Shown here: in pieces, positions 52,279 through 61,466 of the stretch
How the letters are laid out: the number at the start of each line of letters is the position of its first letter
How positions within the stretch are numbered: the first letter of the stretch is position 1
NCBI GenBank assembly: GCA_045617845.1
Contig: JAZLJL010000101.1
Coordinates: 1 to 64,000, forward strand
Reading direction: 5' to 3'
From: UBA1181 sp045617845
GTDB taxonomy: Bacteria; Bacteroidota; Bacteroidia; Bacteroidales; Paludibacteraceae
Length of the DNA: 64,000 bases
The notes under the pieces: generated by a model
Databases searched by the model: none
Seen by the model: the letters and a program-made list of their open reading frames with translations, nothing else
Told to the model about the DNA's origin: nothing
Made by a program: the position numbers and the translations under genes

Positions 52279-52374
52279 AAAAAAGCGGAGAAGCTCTATT
52301 GCACCTCCCCGCTAACACACAAACATTACCTTACAAGTGATTCATTTCCTTGTGCGCTCCCTAAGCGTCACAAG
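52279..52374 (-). promoter_or_regulatory. Structured leader with terminator-like hairpin before chromate operon
   Basis: On the minus strand there is first a hairpin CTTGTG-a-CGCT-taggg-AGCG-CACAAG (52349-52374). After about 35 bases comes a terminator-like stem, AGCGGGGAG ... CTTCTCCGCT, followed by six T (52279-52313), ending 30 bases before the chromate gene. No upstream gene on this strand needs a terminator, so attenuation is a reasonable idea. No known riboswitch class recognised. The rest of 52375-52597 holds no gene that I see. Confidence 0.45.
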
Positions 52375-52597
52375 TTTGTTTATCAGACATTACGTATTAA
52401 AAATCAATGAGTAGTTATCATGAAAAAACTAATACAGCATTACGTTTGAATATCCTCTTATTCAACAACCACAAAATTAATGTTCCAACTGTTATTCGAA
52501 TTGGAAATTTGTTCCATTCCATATGATAATCGTATCAAAAGACGATGGAATGGGCGAAAAATTGTAGATTCGCGCAGAAATCGATTAACATTTCCCA

Positions 52598-53278
52598 ATG
52601 GCAGACACGACAGTAATAAAAACAATCGCCCACATCCACAACGATTTTCCGACCAAGTTCGGCATTCCGAGGCAGAGCGGATTGGTGGAATCAATAAAAG
52701 CCACCATCGTATTCGAACCCGAATACCGCAACGAGGAGGCTCTCCGCGGACTCGATGGATTCTCCCATATATGGCTCATTTGGGGCTTTTCGGAGGCTGT
52801 GAGGGAGCAGTGGTCACCCACCGTACGCCCGCCCCGTCTCGGAGGCAACACCCGCATGGGCGTGTTCGCCACCCGTTCACCCTTCCGCCCCAACGAAATC
52901 GGGCTCTCCTCCGTACGTTTGGAGAAGATCGCGCACGACAAGGAGAACGGCACCATACTAATCGTTTCGGGCACCGACCTGATGGATGGAACCCCCATCT
53001 ACGACATCAAGCCCTACATTCCCGCCGACTGCCATCCCGAAGCCACAAAGGGATTCACCACCCAGAACAGCGACTACCAATTAGAGGTGGTATTTCCCGA
53101 TGGGATGCTTGATTTTTTACCTGAAGAGAAACGTCAGGCGCTCGTGGACGTCATAGCCCAAGATCCCCGTCCCGCCTATCACGACGACGATGAACGCATC
53201 TACGGATTCCGATTTGGAAAATACGAAGTGAAATTCAAAGTGAAGGGAAAGAAAGCAATTATAGAAAATATTACGTAA
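52598..53278 (+). CDS. trmO: tRNA (t6A37) N6-methyltransferase TrmO
   Basis: A 226-aa protein. KTIAHIHNDFPTKFGIPRQSG is the family's opening. ATRSPFRPNEIGLSSV and LMDGTPIYDIKPYIPADCHPEA follow. It methylates threonylcarbamoyladenosine 37 in tRNA-Thr. It stands alone. Confidence 0.95.
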   Translation: MADTTVIKTIAHIHNDFPTKFGIPRQSGLVESIKATIVFEPEYRNEEALRGLDGFSHIWLIWGFSEAVREQWSPTVRPPRLGGNTRMGVFATRSPFRPNEIGLSSVRLEKIAHDKENGTILIVSGTDLMDGTPIYDIKPYIPADCHPEATKGFTTQNSDYQLEVVFPDGMLDFLPEEKRQALVDVIAQDPRPAYHDDDERIYGFRFGKYEVKFKVKGKKAIIENIT

Positions 53279-53316
53279 TTTTTACATATAATATCAACTT
53301 ATATAAAAAAAAGAAC

Positions 53317-53324
53317 TACCTTTG
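53317..53324 (+). promoter_or_regulatory. -7 promoter box for Rpn gene
   Basis: TACCTTTG, 60 bases before the ATG at 53384. Confidence 0.5.
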
Positions 53325-53383
53325 CGAGGTGGACGGAAAGTAATCCACATAAATAAATGTATTAATTTAACCTGTTTTGTAAT

Positions 53384-54322
53384 ATGGTAGAAACAAGAAA
53401 CAGAGGGGTTTACATCGACCTCAAAACCGATTTCGGGTTCAAACATTGCATGGGAGACGAAGAGACCATGAAATCATTTCTCAATGCGATACTAAGCGAC
53501 GACTACGGTACCATCAAGCACTTGGAATTCCTTCCGGTGGAACAGACCAGAGACCATCCCACCCTGCGCGGCGTAACCTTCGACTTACGTTGTCGGCTGG
53601 AAAACGGAGATGACGTGATCGTGGAGATGCAAAATTACGCACATCCCTTCTTTAAAACACGGGCGAATTACTATCTTTACAACCTGATGGACAAGCATAT
53701 CACGAAGGGTACATCTTGGAGCGAAATGCAAGAGGACATTCCCCGCATGATTGGCATATTCATCTTGGGGGTTCCCTTGGACGAGCTGTACGAGGTGGTG
53801 ACGAAAACCGCCGAGTGCGACCTCGACAAGCGAACTGAATTTTGGGACAGGATGCGGAAATACTACATCTCACTACCAAAATTCCAGCTCGTGATGGAGA
53901 AGACGGGACTCACCGCAAAAGATGTCTGGTTAGAAACAATAAAGAACCTAGGTAACATGGAAAAGATAGATCCACGCGTATACGAGCGGGCAGACGAAGG
54001 GCTGCTCAAACTCATAGAGAAGGCAAAAGTATCCGCACTCTCCGAGGCGGAATACGCCCAATACGAGGCGGAGCTCAAGGTAATCTCCAATTGGGGCGCT
54101 CCCGAACGCTACGGCTTCGACCAAGGAATGAAAAGAGGACTGAAGGAAGGACTGGAGAAAGGTATAGCTGAGGGTATGGAAAAAGGTATGGAAAAAGGTA
54201 TGGAAAAAGAAAAAATAGCTATAGCCCAAATGATGCTAAACAAAGGATACCCAATCGAGGAGATTTGCGAAATCACGGGGGTGGATGAGGATACGGTGGA
54301 GAGGATGAAAGCCCCAAAGTAA
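53384..54322 (+). CDS. Rpn family PD-(D/E)XK nuclease / putative transposase
   Basis: A 312-aa protein. DLKTDFGFKHCMGDEETMKSFLN is the family's start. The nuclease core is Asp67 in VTFDLRC and Glu81/Gln83 in VEMQNY (D...ExQ). The middle is helical. The C-terminus (245-275) is a GMEKGMEKGMEKE repeat with several internal Met codons, ending in a short helix-turn-helix-like IEEICEITGVDEDTVERM. Rpn proteins are DNA nucleases linked to recombination and, in some bacteria, to anti-phage toxicity restrained by a short product from an internal start. Twelve bases after its stop lies the 5' piece of a tRNA-Leu on the other strand. Confidence 0.88.
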   Translation: MVETRNRGVYIDLKTDFGFKHCMGDEETMKSFLNAILSDDYGTIKHLEFLPVEQTRDHPTLRGVTFDLRCRLENGDDVIVEMQNYAHPFFKTRANYYLYNLMDKHITKGTSWSEMQEDIPRMIGIFILGVPLDELYEVVTKTAECDLDKRTEFWDRMRKYYISLPKFQLVMEKTGLTAKDVWLETIKNLGNMEKIDPRVYERADEGLLKLIEKAKVSALSEAEYAQYEAELKVISNWGAPERYGFDQGMKRGLKEGLEKGIAEGMEKGMEKGMEKEKIAIAQMMLNKGYPIEEICEITGVDEDTVERMKAPK

Positions 54323-54334
54323 CATGGAAATGAT

Positions 54335-54357
54335 TCTACCGATTCCACCACTTCGGC
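54335..54357 (-). pseudogene. tRNA-Leu 5' fragment
   Basis: 23 nt identical to the first 23 nt of the two tRNA-Leu genes here (GCCGAAGTGG through GGTAGA). The rest is replaced by unrelated bases running into the Rpn gene. It marks the left break of the duplicated array. Confidence 0.75.
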
Positions 54358-54388
54358 ATCCTTAGAGCAACGTGTCTTATTCCTTTGG

Positions 54389-54454
<66 letters not shown>

Positions 54455-54496
54455 ATTTCACCTCTGATTCCGCAAACAAACCAGACGCCCTTAAAC

Positions 54497-54519
54497 AAAA
54501 AAAGACGCCTCGCAGCGTC
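54497..54519 (-). terminator. Terminator after tRNA-Leu copy 2
   Basis: GACGC-tgcgag-GCGTC followed by seven T on the minus strand. Confidence 0.7.
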
Positions 54520-54556
54520 AATCAACAAAATTTCAGTTTTCCGTCGTGGTTTTAAG

Positions 54557-54642
54557 TACCGAAGGCGGGACTTGAACCCGCACGAACATTTCTGTTCAAA
54601 GGATTTTAAGTCCTTCGTGTCTACCGATTCCACCACTTCGGC
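54557..54642 (-). tRNA. tRNA-Leu (TAA), copy 2
   Basis: 86 nt with the long variable arm of tRNA-Leu. GCCGAAG pairs with CTTCGGT. The anticodon loop is ACTTAAAAT around anticodon TAA. Discriminator A. By eye identical to copy 1. Confidence 0.92.
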
Positions 54643-54673
54643 ATCCTTAGAGCAACGTGTCTTATTCCTTTGG

Positions 54674-54738
54674 ACGGGACTCGAACCCGCGACCCCGACC
54701 TTGACAAGGTCGTGCTCTACCAACTGAACTATTTTCGC
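54674..54738 (-). pseudogene. Altered tRNA-Gly copy 2 with GUC (Asp-type) anticodon
   Basis: Differs from the intact tRNA-Gly at C35 to T, making the loop TTGTCAA (anticodon GTC, Asp), and at position 11 (C to T, leaving a G-U pair in the D-stem). The T-arm is intact, but the acceptor 3' strand is replaced by CCAAAGG as in copy 3. Probably not charged; see findings. Confidence 0.7.
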
Positions 54739-54782
54739 ATTTCACCTCTGATTCCGCAAACAAAACCCAGACCCCCATAAAC

Positions 54783-54805
54783 AAAAAAAGACGCCTCACA
54801 GCGTC
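54783..54805 (-). terminator. Terminator after tRNA-Leu copy 1
   Basis: GACGC-tgtgag-GCGTC followed by seven T on the minus strand; duplicate of the one at 54497. Confidence 0.7.
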
Positions 54806-54845
54806 CGTCAACAAAATTTCAGTTTTTCCCGTCGTGGTTTTAAAG

Positions 54846-54931
54846 TACCGAAGGCGGGACTTGAACCCGCACGAACATTTCTGTTCAAAGGATTTTAAGT
54901 CCTTCGTGTCTACCGATTCCACCACTTCGGC
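54846..54931 (-). tRNA. tRNA-Leu (TAA), copy 1
   Basis: 86 nt, same structure as copy 2. Lies 8 bases after the intact tRNA-Gly and before a terminator, so the original unit was Gly-Leu-terminator. Confidence 0.93.
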
Positions 54932-54939
54932 ATCCTTAG

Positions 54940-55012
<73 letters not shown>

Positions 55013-55087
55013 ATTTTATCTTCTACTCATACCTAGTGGCTTCACATTCTTCCTTGCCAAGGTCGATTCCGTTCCTATTATCATAGG

Positions 55088-55123
<36 letters not shown>

Positions 55124-55175
55124 ATTTTACCATTTCAATGTTTTCCGAAGGGCTCTCCCTTTCTCTTTTGCGATG

Positions 55176-55183
55176 CAAAGATA
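55176..55183 (-). promoter_or_regulatory. -7 promoter box for tRNA array
   Basis: Minus-strand TATCTTTG, 53 bases upstream of the tRNA-Gly fragment and 164 bases before the intact tRNA-Gly, in the gap after the mutS stop. Confidence 0.5.
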
Positions 55184-55192
55184 ATACAAATT

Positions 55193-57802
55193 TTATTTAC
55201 CACCAACAATTTTTTTAATTTCGTTTAATTTATTTAATGCTTCTATTGGAGTGAGGTTATTTACGTCCATGTGATTAATCTCATCACGCACCGCCTCCAA
55301 GATAGGATCGTCTAATTGGAACAAGCTAAGTTGCACTGCCTCAGGCTTTTTCTTCGCAGGCTTCGATCCGTCGGAGATCGGGTTCTTCGAATTGCCCACC
55401 TCCAGCTGCTCCAAAATTTCGTTGGCGCGATTCACCACTTTATTCGGCAAACCCGCCAATTTTGCCACATGAATACCAAAACTATGCTCGCTACTGCCCC
55501 TTACAAGCTTACGAAGGAAGATAACTTTGCCGTCAACCTCCTTCACGGAGACGTTATAATTCTTAATTCTAGGGAAAAGTTTCTCCATCTCGTTCAACTC
55601 ATGATAATGGGTGGCGAAAAGCGTCTTAGCCTTCGCCTTCGGATGCTCATGGATATATTCCACGATAGACCATGCGATGGAGATGCCGTCATAAGTACTG
55701 GTTCCCCTACCCAACTCGTCAAAGAGGACCAAGCTCCTCTGCGAAAGGTTATTGATGATGCTCGCCGCCTCGTTCATCTCCACCATGAAAGTGGATTCGC
55801 CCATAGAGATATTGTCGGAAGCGCCCACACGGGTGAAAATCTTATCGACCACACCAATCGTCGCCGCATCCGCGGGAACGAAGCAACCGATCTGCGCCAT
55901 CAGCACGATCAGCGCCGTCTGCCTCAACAACGCAGACTTACCCGCCATGTTAGGTCCCGTGATCATAATGACCTGCTGCGACTGGGAATCAAGCATCAAG
56001 TCGTTCGCCACATACTGCTCCCCTATCGGAAGCTGCCTCTCAATCACAGGATGTCGACCCTGCTTTATATCTATCACCTCCCCGTCGTTGATGACCGGGC
56101 GTACATAATGGTTTTCCTGCGACGCCTTAGCGAAGGACATCAGCACATCCAACTTAGCGATCAGGTTGGAATTCACCTGAATGGCAGGAATATACTCAGC
56201 CAATTCAAGGACCAACCCGTTGAATATCTGCGTTTCCAGAGACAAAATCTTCTCTTCCGCACCTAATATCTTCTCCTCATACTCCTTCAACTCCTGCGTG
56301 ATATAACGCTCGGCGTTGGTCAAGGTCTGCTTGCGGATCCAATCCTCAGGCACCTTGTCCTTGTGTGTGTTTCGCACCTCGATATAATAACCAAAGACAT
56401 TATTGTAGCTCACCTTCAAGCTCGGAATGCCCGTGCGGTCAGACTCTCGCTGCTGCAGTTGGAGAAGATAATCCTTGCCCGAATAAGAGATGTCGCGCAA
56501 CTCATCCAACTCAGCGCTGACGCCCTTGGCGATGACCCCGCCACGGTTCACCATGTTCGGTGGATCGTTCGTGATCGTCTTGTCAATCTTTTCATAGATG
56601 GATGGACACGGATTCAATTGGTCGCCCACACGCTTCAAGCCATCATTATCGCTCTCCACGCAAGCCTCCTTGATAGGAACAAGAGCACCCAAAGCCACTT
56701 TCAATTGCACCACCTCACGAGGCGTGACACGTCCGACAGCCACCTTAGAGATGATACGCTCCAAGTCGCCGATAACCGACATATTCGTCTCGAAAACCTC
56801 CTTCAAATCAGGATGTTTGAAGAAGTCGTCCACCATGTTCAAGCGTTCCTCGATAGGTTTCACATCCTTCAACGGGAAGGCGATCCAACGCTTCAGCAAG
56901 CGGGCGCCCATAGGCGTTATCGTGCGGTCGATGATGTTGAGGAGCGTTCTACCGCCCTCATGCATCGTGCCATAAAGTTCCAGGTTACGGATGGTGAATT
57001 GGTCCAACCAGACATACTTATCCTCTTCGATACGGGACAACTGCGTGATATGACCAATCTGCGTATGCTGCGTCATATCCAAATAGTGGAGGATGGCGCC
57101 CGATGCGACGATACCCAACTTCAGTTTGTCCACACCAAACCCCTTCAGGTTTTTCGTCTCGAAATGCTTGATCAGACGGTCATGGGCAGCCTCCGAAGTG
57201 AATACCCAATCGTCCAACTCATAAGTAAAGAATTTGGAACCGAAACGTTCCTCGAATTCCGAGCGTTTCGTACGTTCGAACAAGACCTCCTTCGGCATGA
57301 TGCCGTTCAGCAACTTGTCCACATACTCGCAAGTGCCCTCCGCCGTGAGGAACTCACCCGTAGAGATATCCAAGAATGCGACGCCCGCCATCTTCTTGTC
57401 GAAATGGACGGCAGCCAAGAAGTTGTTCTCCTTATGGTCCAAAATATTATCGTTGACAGCCACACCCGGAGTGACCAACTCCGTAATGCCACGTTTCACC
57501 AACTTCTTCGTCAGTTTAGGATCCTCCAGCTGGTCGCAGATCGCCACACGCTTGCCTGCGCGCACCAGTTTAGGCAAATAAGTATCCAACGCATGATGAG
57601 GGAAACCCGCCAACTCCACCGATTGGGCGGAACCGTTGGCACGTCTCGTCAAGGTGATTCCCAAAATTTCGGAAGCCATCACGGCATCCTCTAAAAACGT
57701 TTCATAAAAATCGCCCACACGGAACAAAAGGATAGCGTCCGGATGCATCGATTTGAACTCCAGATACTGCTTCATCAAAGGCGTTTCTACCACATTCGCC
57801 AT
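55193..57802 (-). CDS. mutS: DNA mismatch repair protein MutS
   Basis: An 869-aa mismatch-recognition ATPase. The ATG at 57802 gives MANVVETPLMKQYLEFK, aligned with other Bacteroidales MutS; an ATG at 57814 is also possible. The N-terminal mismatch-binding GDFYETF motif is near residue 32. Walker A GPNMAGKSALLRQ, the signature segment STFMVEMNEAASI, Walker B LVLFDELGRGTSTYDG and ATHYHEL follow. It works with MutL, not in this window. Confidence 0.97.
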   Translation of the reverse strand: MANVVETPLMKQYLEFKSMHPDAILLFRVGDFYETFLEDAVMASEILGITLTRRANGSAQSVELAGFPHHALDTYLPKLVRAGKRVAICDQLEDPKLTKKLVKRGITELVTPGVAVNDNILDHKENNFLAAVHFDKKMAGVAFLDISTGEFLTAEGTCEYVDKLLNGIMPKEVLFERTKRSEFEERFGSKFFTYELDDWVFTSEAAHDRLIKHFETKNLKGFGVDKLKLGIVASGAILHYLDMTQHTQIGHITQLSRIEEDKYVWLDQFTIRNLELYGTMHEGGRTLLNIIDRTITPMGARLLKRWIAFPLKDVKPIEERLNMVDDFFKHPDLKEVFETNMSVIGDLERIISKVAVGRVTPREVVQLKVALGALVPIKEACVESDNDGLKRVGDQLNPCPSIYEKIDKTITNDPPNMVNRGGVIAKGVSAELDELRDISYSGKDYLLQLQQRESDRTGIPSLKVSYNNVFGYYIEVRNTHKDKVPEDWIRKQTLTNAERYITQELKEYEEKILGAEEKILSLETQIFNGLVLELAEYIPAIQVNSNLIAKLDVLMSFAKASQENHYVRPVINDGEVIDIKQGRHPVIERQLPIGEQYVANDLMLDSQSQQVIMITGPNMAGKSALLRQTALIVLMAQIGCFVPADAATIGVVDKIFTRVGASDNISMGESTFMVEMNEAASIINNLSQRSLVLFDELGRGTSTYDGISIAWSIVEYIHEHPKAKAKTLFATHYHELNEMEKLFPRIKNYNVSVKEVDGKVIFLRKLVRGSSEHSFGIHVAKLAGLPNKVVNRANEILEQLEVGNSKNPISDGSKPAKKKPEAVQLSLFQLDDPILEAVRDEINHMDVNNLTPIEALNKLNEIKKIVGGK

Positions 57803-57896
57803 CTTACAAACCATTTAAGACGTGGATCCTAACTCCACAAACATTAATAAAAAACGAATAGACTGGATCCGGAGAAGCCAGACATCCCCAGTCATT

Positions 57897-59060
57897 TTAT
57901 AAAGAAGTCGGAGAAGCGAACTGCTTCACGTCGTCCGCGCTAATCTCATTGCCACACAAAATGACCATGCGCTCCACCGCATTCCTCAGTTCCCGGATAT
58001 TACCGCTCCAAGTGTAGTTCTTCATCTCCTCCTTAGCGGCGGCGGAGAACTTTTTCAACGGAATACCCTGTTCTTCGCAGATGATTCCCAAGAAATGGTC
58101 CACCAATTCAGGAATATCCTCCAAACGCTCACGCAACGGCGGCACATGTACAAGAATCACACCCAAGCGGTGATATAAATCCTCGCGGAAATTACCCTTC
58201 TTGATTTCGTCCTGAAGGTTCTTGTTCGTCGCCGCAAAGACACGCACATCCACTTTGATGCTCTTATCACTACCCACACGAGTGATCTCGCCCTCCTGCA
58301 AGGCACGCAAGACCTTCGTCTGGGCGGAGAGGCTCATATCACCGATCTCATCCAAGAAGAGCGTTCCACCGTTCGCCTGTTCGAACTTACCGATCCGTTG
58401 TTTGATAGCGGACGTAAAAGAACCCTTCTCGTGGCCAAACAACTCACTCTCGATCAACTCGGAAGGGATAGCGGCGCAATTGACCTCCACAAAAGGATTA
58501 CTATTACGGTTGCTGGAAAGATACAACATCTTAGCAACCACCTCTTTACCCGTTCCGTTCTCGCCCGTAATCAACACTTTGGCGTTAGAAGCCGCCACAC
58601 GGTCAATCACGGAACGTAGATGTTCCATGGCAGGGGAATGCCCCACCATCACCACATCCTTATTAATCTTCTTTCTCAACGTTTTAGTCTCCTGAACTAG
58701 CGATTTACGTTCAAGGCCATTACGTACACAAACCAATAAGCGGTTCAAATCCAAAGGCTTCTCTATGAAATCGAAGGCACCCAATTTCAACGATTCGACG
58801 GCCGTATCAATCGTTCCGTGACCCGATATCATCACGACAGTCTGGTCCGGATTTTCCTTCTTGATATTCGACAAAACCTCGATACCGTCCATCTTAGGCA
58901 TCTTCACGTCGCAAAAGACGAGGTCGAACTTCTCCTCCTTGAGAATCTCCAACCCTTTCAATCCATCCTCAGCGACAGAAACCGTATACCCCTCATTTTC
59001 GAGGATATCCTTCAATGTGTTACGGATACTCCTCTCATCATCAATAATTAATATATCCAT
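57897..59060 (-). CDS. NtrC-type response regulator without DNA-binding domain
   Basis: A 387-aa protein. Receiver domain 1-120 with phospho-acceptor Asp51 (VFCDVKMPKMDG) and Lys101. AAA+ domain 135-375 with Walker A GENGTGKE and Walker B GGTLFLDEIGD. The sigma-54 contact loop reads GSFTSA (213-218) where typical activators have GAFTGA. The chain ends soon after the AAA+ domain with no Fis-type helix-turn-helix. Either it acts from solution on RNA polymerase or it has another AAA+ role. No histidine kinase adjacent. Confidence 0.85.
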   Translation of the reverse strand: MDILIIDDERSIRNTLKDILENEGYTVSVAEDGLKGLEILKEEKFDLVFCDVKMPKMDGIEVLSNIKKENPDQTVVMISGHGTIDTAVESLKLGAFDFIEKPLDLNRLLVCVRNGLERKSLVQETKTLRKKINKDVVMVGHSPAMEHLRSVIDRVAASNAKVLITGENGTGKEVVAKMLYLSSNRNSNPFVEVNCAAIPSELIESELFGHEKGSFTSAIKQRIGKFEQANGGTLFLDEIGDMSLSAQTKVLRALQEGEITRVGSDKSIKVDVRVFAATNKNLQDEIKKGNFREDLYHRLGVILVHVPPLRERLEDIPELVDHFLGIICEEQGIPLKKFSAAAKEEMKNYTWSGNIRELRNAVERMVILCGNEISADDVKQFASPTSL

Positions 59061-59077
59061 AATAGCAATTCGTTTTT

Positions 59078-59905
59078 CTATTTAGAAATAAGGGAAGTCA
59101 TCGGAGACTTCGTATTCTGCACATCATTCAGCATAACCTTCACATATCCGACTTTGATCTTAGCCTCGATATAAAGAGGCACATGATTCTCGTCATTGGA
59201 CACATAGATGGCCATGGCGTCCTCATCCTCGAAGATGTCGCCCGTAATCAACTGCGGGACGAACTTCAAGGCCTTATATTTCTTTTTATTCCTTAATTTG
59301 ATGGACTCCTCCCCAGCATATTTCAAGGACAAGTCATAGATTTCATTGTCGAATACCAATTTGAACGGAATCATTTGTCCCTTCTTCACCTTCGTCATGT
59401 CCACGCTACGGAATCGGTAGCAAGTGGTGATTAAGTCCAAGATGCCTCGTTGAACGTCAATTGTATCATAAGACATCTTACCTTTCACGTTAAATTGCAT
59501 GAAGACCTTAGCCTTCTCCTCGTCCTGTCCCCAATCAAAGCGATACCGCTTATCACAGTAATAACTATCCTCATGTTTCGCCTCCTTATAGCGAAGTGGA
59601 AGCAAACCCTCCTTACGCGTAGTGACGGAGAAGGTATCACGGATGGTATAGAAGCGATCGAAAGACTTGATGGTGTTACCCGCCAGGCGCAAATCGAACA
59701 CGTCGACACCCTTCTCCTTACGTTCTTTCGCGGTGAACAACACATTTCCGGCATGCAACCAAATAGGGCCCAAATTATAATAGATATAGAATGTGGCCTT
59801 TTCCCCCCCGCGGAACGCCAATTCATCACTCAACACACTATCCGCCGCAAATGCGGAAAATAACATAGACCAAAACGAGATGGCGAGCAATAATCTTCTA
59901 ATCAT
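59078..59905 (-). CDS. DUF3108 secreted protein
   Basis: A 275-aa protein with a signal peptide ending near AFA (residue 21). LSDELAFRGGEKATFYIYYNLGPIWLHAGNV is the DUF3108 start; the body is all beta, with ITTCYRFRSVDM and VYVSNDENHVPLYIEAKIKVG. A periplasmic barrel-like or lipid-binding protein; role unknown. 17 bases before the response regulator on the same strand. Confidence 0.85.
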   Translation of the reverse strand: MIRRLLLAISFWSMLFSAFAADSVLSDELAFRGGEKATFYIYYNLGPIWLHAGNVLFTAKERKEKGVDVFDLRLAGNTIKSFDRFYTIRDTFSVTTRKEGLLPLRYKEAKHEDSYYCDKRYRFDWGQDEEKAKVFMQFNVKGKMSYDTIDVQRGILDLITTCYRFRSVDMTKVKKGQMIPFKLVFDNEIYDLSLKYAGEESIKLRNKKKYKALKFVPQLITGDIFEDEDAMAIYVSNDENHVPLYIEAKIKVGYVKVMLNDVQNTKSPMTSLISK

Positions 59906-59956
59906 AATCCAAAAGTATTAGGGCGGACTATCCTGAGAATCCACCAACGACAACAG

Positions 59957-59984
59957 CAAAAAAGGACCGATATGTCACCGGTCC
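59957..59984 (-). terminator. Terminator after lepB
   Basis: GGACCG, an 8-9 base loop and CGGTCC followed by six T, 16 bases past the lepB stop. Confidence 0.8.
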
Positions 59985-59999
59985 GTTCGAATACACATC

Positions 60000-61448
60000 T
60001 TAGTCCGGATGCACTTTCGTGAACATCCTGTTCCAACGAATTTTAGAAAGCAAAGGCTTATCCTCATCCAAAGACAACCAGATGAAAATAGGTTTACCGA
60101 CGATATGGTCCTCAGGCACATAACCCCAGAAGCGGGAGTCCGCCGAGTTGTGTCTATTGTCACCCATCATCCAATAATAATCCATTTTGAAGGTATAAGA
60201 ATCCGAAACAGCCCCGTTGATGAAAATCTGGCCATCACGGACGACCAGTTCGTTTCGTTCGTAGTTTCGGATAATCTGTTCGTACAAAGGCAAGTTGTTC
60301 AAATCCAAATGAACGGTAGCGCCCTTCTTAGGGATATAGATAGGACCGAAATCGTCCCTCGTCCAATCCTTCGCCATATCATAAGGGAAAGTCTCGCCAG
60401 AAAAAACCGCAGGTTCATCATTGATAGAAATGAGACGTGAGAATTTTTTCATTTCAGCCAAAGCAGCCTTAGTAAGCGGAAGCCTATAAACCAAAGGGAA
60501 CATGCCAGTAGAAGAATCCCTTTCGTAGCCCAATATTTTCAAATTGGCTATGCCATTCCTGTAATCATTCATCAACATACGGTCCTCCACACGAACCTCC
60601 AATTTCTCAAAGAATTTAGCAGGTATCTTCTCTGATGTGGCCACCAAATAATTCTTTTGTTGACGAGGAATTTCATTCTCCGGTACACCATTTGTATACA
60701 CCACGCCACCGATAATTTGGAGGGAATCGCCAGGGAGACCCACACAACGTTTCACATAATTCTCCCGTCTATCGACCGGCCTCGTGATAATCTCTCCGAA
60801 ACTCTCCTTGTCATTCCAAAGCGTATCCCTTCCGAAGATATGCGTCAAAGAATAATAATCGGCGCTCTGTCTCTTAAGGACAACCGTATCGCCCGCAGGG
60901 AAATTAAACACGACGATATCGCCGCGTTGTACGGAGCCAAGCCCCTTCAACCTTTTATATTCCCACTGGGGTTTCTCGATATATGACTTGACGCTTTGGG
61001 TAAAAGGCAACGTATGCTGCGCCAACGGGAAGGAGAGCGGTGTCATCGGGCAACGAGGACCGTAGCTCACCTTGCTGACGAAGAGGAAGTCGCCCACCTT
61101 CAACGTCTTCTCCAATGAAGAAGAAGGAATTTTATACATCTGGAAGAAATAAAGATTGATGACATAGACCGCCACCAATGCGAACATGAGCGCATCCACC
61201 CATCCCGCCAACCAATGGAGGAACGGGTTCTTAGACTCCTTCCAGCCGCCCCATGGCACATATTTCGTAATATAGATATCCAAGGCGAAAGGAATCAGCA
61301 ATAAGAGCCACCATGCGCCCGACCACACTAAAAAGCCGAGGATCGCAAGAAGGACAAAACCGAATTTCACCCATTGTTTCACGCCTGCGGACTGCAGACG
61401 TCCCATAAAAGATTTCTTTTCAGATGGCAAATTCTTTTCAGAAGACAT
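60000..61448 (-). CDS. lepB: Signal peptidase I
   Basis: A 482-aa membrane protease that removes signal peptides. Two to three N-terminal hydrophobic segments (about 25-60 and 85-105), catalytic serine in MYKIPSSSLEKTL (about 111), catalytic lysine in ENYVKRCVGLPGDS (about 227), and the box E motif YWMMGDNRHNSADSRFWG. The length fits the enlarged Bacteroidales form. 18 bases after dapB. Confidence 0.95.
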   Translation of the reverse strand: MSSEKNLPSEKKSFMGRLQSAGVKQWVKFGFVLLAILGFLVWSGAWWLLLLIPFALDIYITKYVPWGGWKESKNPFLHWLAGWVDALMFALVAVYVINLYFFQMYKIPSSSLEKTLKVGDFLFVSKVSYGPRCPMTPLSFPLAQHTLPFTQSVKSYIEKPQWEYKRLKGLGSVQRGDIVVFNFPAGDTVVLKRQSADYYSLTHIFGRDTLWNDKESFGEIITRPVDRRENYVKRCVGLPGDSLQIIGGVVYTNGVPENEIPRQQKNYLVATSEKIPAKFFEKLEVRVEDRMLMNDYRNGIANLKILGYERDSSTGMFPLVYRLPLTKAALAEMKKFSRLISINDEPAVFSGETFPYDMAKDWTRDDFGPIYIPKKGATVHLDLNNLPLYEQIIRNYERNELVVRDGQIFINGAVSDSYTFKMDYYWMMGDNRHNSADSRFWGYVPEDHIVGKPIFIWLSLDEDKPLLSKIRWNRMFTKVHPD

Positions 61449-61466
61449 ATACTAAATTCTTGTTAA

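Noticed and set aside
56363..57694. A 443-codon plus-strand frame opposite mutS
   Set aside because: Antisense to conserved MutS codons and biased in composition; no domain.
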